In this document: positions 4,878-7,298 of the stretch, in pieces
Numbering within the stretch: position 1 is the first letter of the stretch
How the letters are laid out: every line of letters starts with the position of its first letter
Source of the DNA: Myxococcales bacterium
GTDB taxonomy: Bacteria; Myxococcota; Polyangia; Polyangiales; Polyangiaceae
Length of the DNA: 7,298 nucleotides
Reading direction: 5' to 3'
NCBI GenBank assembly: GCA_020430865.1
Contig: JAGQIY010001448.1
Span: forward strand, 1 to 7,298
Position numbers and translations under genes: made by a program
The notes under the pieces: model-generated
What the model was told of the DNA's origin: nothing
What the model saw: only the letters and a program-made list of their open reading frames with translations
The model's database searches: none

Positions 4878-5927
4878 TCAGAACGTCCAGCTCGCAGACC
4901 CGGCTCGCCCCGCGAGCCGCAGGCGCAGGCCGGACCGTGGCCTGGAATTCGTATCCGTGAGGAACAGATAGGTCGCGACACCCAGCGCCACTATGCCGAG
5001 CCCCACGCCGACGTCGGAGTACAGCGCAAAGCGCCGAGCGTCCTCGTCGGCGCTGACGCCTTCCGCGCTGGTACAACGCGTCGTGGGGCACAGGTCATCG
5101 GCGGTGTTCTTCTCACTCAGGGCGCGCACGCCGAAGTAGCTGCCGATGCCGAGCGCGAGCGCGCCGCCGCCGAGTAGCCAGTAAGCCGACACGGGGGGAC
5201 CGCGGGTCTCGTCCTTGGGCGGCGCCAGCTCGTCGTTCTCTCGTGGCTCGGGGTTCGAGCCGACCGTTGGTTCGGGCGCTTCCTGAGCGCGTAGGTTCAG
5301 CGTCACCAGGAGTTCTTTTTCCGGAGGGATTTCAGTCGTGACCCGGCTGCTGGAGTATCCGGGAGCGGTGGCCTCGATCACCACGCTCCCCGCCTTGACA
5401 CGGACACGCCTGGAAGCGTCCACTGGTTCGCCGGCGATCGTGACCTTTGCCTTCACGAAGCCCGGTCGCACGACGATGCGAGCCCACGCCAGCTGTCGTT
5501 CAGCGTAGCGCAGCGCGCCCCTGAGCAGCTCCTCGTTCTCCGTCACCCATGGGTCGTCGCTCGCGGCCAATGCCTCTCGCAGGTGTCCTTCGGCCTCTCG
5601 CGCGAGGCCGAGGGCGCGCTCGGCGAGGCCCAGGTGTCCCGCGACCCGCGGGCTCTTTTCCTCGCGGTACGCCTGTTGAAGGAGCTCCCGGGCTGCGGAC
5701 TCGTTGCGTTGCTTTCTGAGCTCGATGGCCCGCTCGATCAGGCTCTCTTGCTCGCTCGGGTCGCCATCCGGCTGGCTGTCAGGCGCGGTGTCTGCGCTGT
5801 GCTCCTCACCCCCATCCCCTGGAGCGCTGGGTGAGTTCTGGGCGAAGGCGCCGCCCGAGCAGAGCGACGTGATCAGGTACGCCGTCAGCCAGCGCTTGCT
5901 AGTCCGGGATCGGGAAGCCGTCATCAT
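4878..5927 (-). CDS. Exported TPR/PEGA-domain membrane protein
   Basis: The product has 349 residues. A signal peptide (KRWLTAYLITSLCSGGAFA, predicted cleavage AFA|Q after residue 29) precedes an acidic Ser/Pro/Asp-rich linker (31-60). A helical TPR-like region follows (about 61-148, including ERAIELRKQRNESAARELLQQAY and VAGHLGLAERALGL). A PEGA-like beta domain (about 151-212: IVVRPGFVKAKVTIAGEPV...VKAGSVVIEATAPGYSS) comes next. After a Pro/Glu-rich spacer are two hydrophobic segments (about 249-269 and 305-324) separated by a loop containing Cys280 and Cys285. This is a familiar myxobacterial architecture without a known biochemical role; PEGA domains are surface or periplasmic beta modules. 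The start ATGATG (5927/5924) lies inside the end of the upstream kinase gene with no Shine-Dalgarno sequence, implying translational coupling. It may be a partner of that kinase, perhaps a sensor or assembly factor; this is inferred from the operon only. Confidence 0.88.
   Translation of the reverse strand: MMTASRSRTSKRWLTAYLITSLCSGGAFAQNSPSAPGDGGEEHSADTAPDSQPDGDPSEQESLIERAIELRKQRNESAARELLQQAYREEKSPRVAGHLGLAERALGLAREAEGHLREALAASDDPWVTENEELLRGALRYAERQLAWARIVVRPGFVKAKVTIAGEPVDASRRVRVKAGSVVIEATAPGYSSSRVTTEIPPEKELLVTLNLRAQEAPEPTVGSNPEPRENDELAPPKDETRGPPVSAYWLLGGGALALGIGSYFGVRALSEKNTADDLCPTTRCTSAEGVSADEDARRFALYSDVGVGLGIVALGVATYLFLTDTNSRPRSGLRLRLAGRAGSASWTF
4901..4919 (+). terminator. Strong GC hairpin just past the FHA regulator stop
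   Basis: CGGCTCGC (4901-4908) and GCGAGCCG (4912-4919) form a perfect 8-bp stem with a CCC loop, 24 nt after the regulator stop codon. No U-tract follows, so it is not a classical intrinsic terminator. It lies within the last codons of the opposite-strand TPR/PEGA gene (encoding about residues 336-343), so it could equally be a coding coincidence. Confidence 0.3.
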
Positions 5928-7298
5928 CGGTTACTGGCGCGGGCTCGGGAGGCGTGGCGGGCGTGGTGGTGTGGGGCGTCGACTTGGCGGAGTCGGAGGC
6001 TGCGGGATTGCCTCGGGGTTTGGCGGGTTGGGGGAGAGGCGCGCTGGTCTTGGCCACGTGCGGCGCCGGGGCCTGCGCCGGCTTGCCAGAGCTTGCGGCG
6101 CTGGATGGCGCGGGCTCCGGCTCGGCACTGGCGCCAGGAGGCCCGGGCTCCGCAGCTCGCGTCGTCTCTGGAACCGCCACGACACTCGAAGGCGTTTCCG
6201 TAGGGTGTTCGACCGCTGTCGCCGCTGCCGCGTCGACCGTGGGGCCACTACCCGCGAGGCGACCGATGGCCGCGCCCGCGAGCAGCAGGCCAAGCGCCAC
6301 CAGCGCGGGGATCCAGTAGCGGCGCCTGGATGCGCCGGGCGGTCGATCGATGGTTTGCGACGTGGGGTGGTTGAGCGTCGCTTCCGTGAGCTCCGTCGCG
6401 GCGGAGCTCGCGAGCTCGCGAGGTGCCGACCCTTCCGCGTCCAGCGTCGCCTCGCTCTCGAGCTTTGGCTGCCAGCGTTGCGCGGATTCGGGGGCCGCCG
6501 GCGCGTACAACGTGCTGATGCGATCGGCGCTCAGGCGTCCGCGCTTCGTGGCGAACGGTCCGAGTTCCGTCGCCAGCTCCACCACGGACTGGGTGCGCTC
6601 CTCCGGGCGCTTCGCCAGGCAGCGGGAGAGGATCTCCTCGAGCCCTTCTGGGAGCTCCAAATCCTCGGGGAATGGTCGTGGCGGGTCCGCCACGATGCTG
6701 GCGCAGACCCCGTGGACGCCCTCGCCGTCGAACGGCGGCTCCCCGGTCAAGCAGCTGTACAGCGTGACACCGAGCGCCCAGACGTCCGCGCGTGCGTCGA
6801 TGGAGCGGGCGCTCCGGATCTGCTCGGGGCTCATGTACAGCGGCGAACCCAGCATTGCAACGGAGCCGGTCAGGCTCTTCTCCGCATCGTCATCCGAATC
6901 CAGTACCTTGCTGATGCCGAAATCGACGACCTTGATCAGCGGCGTTCCGTTCTTGCGCCGGATGAGGATCAGATTGGATGGCTTGATGTCCCGGTGCACG
7001 ATGCCCGCCGCGTGGGCCTCGGCCAGTGCCTCACAGGCCCCCAGGACGTAGTCCACTGCGATATCCGCGGGGAAGCGACCATGGGCGTGCAGGAGGTGTG
7101 CGAGATCCTGCCCTTCCAGGTACTCCATCACCAGGTAGGGCGTGCCGCTCTCGAGCACGCCGAGATCGTAGACACGCACCACGTGTTCGTCTTGCAGTGA
7201 CTGGGTGACGCGAGCTTCCCGAACGAAACGCTCTGCGGCGTTGGGGTTCGCGGCGAAGCCGAGCACGAACTTGATCGCGACCTTGCGCTGCATCAACA
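5899..7298 (-). CDS. Membrane Ser/Thr protein kinase (Hanks type), N-terminus outside the window
   Basis: The frame is open to the right edge and ends at TAG 5901-5899; 466 codons are visible. The glycine-rich loop lies outside the window, so the Met/Leu codons at the edge are internal. Numbering from the codon at 7296: catalytic Lys9 in KVAIKF, alpha-C Glu28 in VREARV, HRDIKPSN (101-108), DFGIS (125-129), activation segment GSPLYMSPEQ (150-159) and DARADVWALG (168-177). All residues needed for catalysis that fall in the window are intact. A juxtamembrane linker (about 250-326) precedes one transmembrane helix, YWIPALVALGLLLAGAAIG (327-345). A Pro/Ala/Ser/Thr-rich tail of about 115 residues ends in DDDGFPIPD. 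The kinase domain is cytosolic and the tail is predicted to be periplasmic. The 3' end overlaps the TPR/PEGA gene by 29 nt, indicating one operon. Substrates are unknown; the nearby FHA protein is a candidate. Confidence 0.95.
   Translation of the reverse strand, partial: LMQRKVAIKFVLGFAANPNAAERFVREARVTQSLQDEHVVRVYDLGVLESGTPYLVMEYLEGQDLAHLLHAHGRFPADIAVDYVLGACEALAEAHAAGIVHRDIKPSNLILIRRKNGTPLIKVVDFGISKVLDSDDDAEKSLTGSVAMLGSPLYMSPEQIRSARSIDARADVWALGVTLYSCLTGEPPFDGEGVHGVCASIVADPPRPFPEDLELPEGLEEILSRCLAKRPEERTQSVVELATELGPFATKRGRLSADRISTLYAPAAPESAQRWQPKLESEATLDAEGSAPRELASSAATELTEATLNHPTSQTIDRPPGASRRRYWIPALVALGLLLAGAAIGRLAGSGPTVDAAAATAVEHPTETPSSVVAVPETTRAAEPGPPGASAEPEPAPSSAASSGKPAQAPAPHVAKTSAPLPQPAKPRGNPAASDSAKSTPHTTTPATPPEPAPVTDDDGFPIPD

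Noticed and set aside
4060..4971. 303-codon plus-strand frame within the FHA regulator gene
   Set aside because: It is a +1 shadow of the AAA+ coding region, Arg-rich with no motif. There is no sign of a frameshift because the regulator frame is continuous through all domains.
5704..7200. 498-codon plus-strand open frame
   Set aside because: It lies antisense to the kinase and TPR/PEGA genes. Its Arg/Gly/Ala-rich, repetitive composition is what a GC-rich complementary frame gives. The kinase motifs on the other strand are unambiguous.
1..7298. CRISPR arrays, tRNA genes, insertion sequences, attachment sites, riboswitches
   Set aside because: No regularly spaced direct repeats, cloverleaf-like sequence, transposase motif or terminal inverted repeats were seen; coding density is near complete.

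Overview
The window is very GC-rich and protein-dense, with G/C-biased third codon positions. The gene content is a signalling lipoprotein with an FGE-sulfatase-like fold, a membrane Ser/Thr kinase with a Pro/Ala-rich tail, a TPR/PEGA membrane protein, and an FHA regulator with an NtrC-like ATPase domain. This combination is typical of Myxococcota (Polyangiales/Sorangium-like bacteria). That assignment is an inference from gene style; the window contains no rRNA or marker gene that proves it.

Layout. (1) 1-454, minus strand: the N-terminal 151 residues of a helical protein resembling the small domain that precedes or accompanies GMC oxidoreductases. It runs off the left edge. (2) 455-615: a divergent intergenic region with a plausible minus-strand sigma70 promoter and a 6-7-6 dyad just before the next gene. 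(3) 616-1725, plus: a Cys-rich lipoprotein with an FGE-sulfatase (SUMF1-like) domain that lacks one of the two catalytic cysteines of true formylglycine-generating enzymes. (4) 3171-1812, minus: a two-gene operon, a class I glutamine-amidotransferase-like peptidase C26 protein followed 28 nt later by the RdgB/HAM1 (d)ITP/XTP pyrophosphatase. (5) 3172-3253: a short divergent promoter region. (6) 3254-4876, plus: a 540-residue regulator fusing an OmpR/CadC-type winged helix, an FHA domain and an NtrC-type AAA+ domain. The AAA+ domain has lost the GAFTGA loop and carries Gln in place of the Walker B Glu. (7) 7298-4878, minus: a Ser/Thr protein kinase (N-terminus outside the window) whose 3' end overlaps a TPR/PEGA membrane protein gene by 29 nt. 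The latter ends 1 nt from the stop of the FHA regulator.

How they may work together. RdgB removes non-canonical purine nucleotides, and its co-transcribed amidotransferase-like enzyme probably hydrolyses a gamma-glutamyl compound; a shared function is not evident. The right half looks like a phosphorylation-signalling module: a membrane Hanks-type kinase, a membrane-anchored TPR/PEGA partner and a convergently encoded transcription factor with a phosphothreonine-reading FHA domain. That circuit is an inference from adjacency and domain content. The most unusual item is the winged-helix/FHA/AAA+ protein, which looks like a former sigma54 activator ATPase reused as an ATP-binding or oligomerisation module in a sigma70-type regulator. 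I see no CRISPR array, tRNA, rRNA, insertion sequence or prophage gene.
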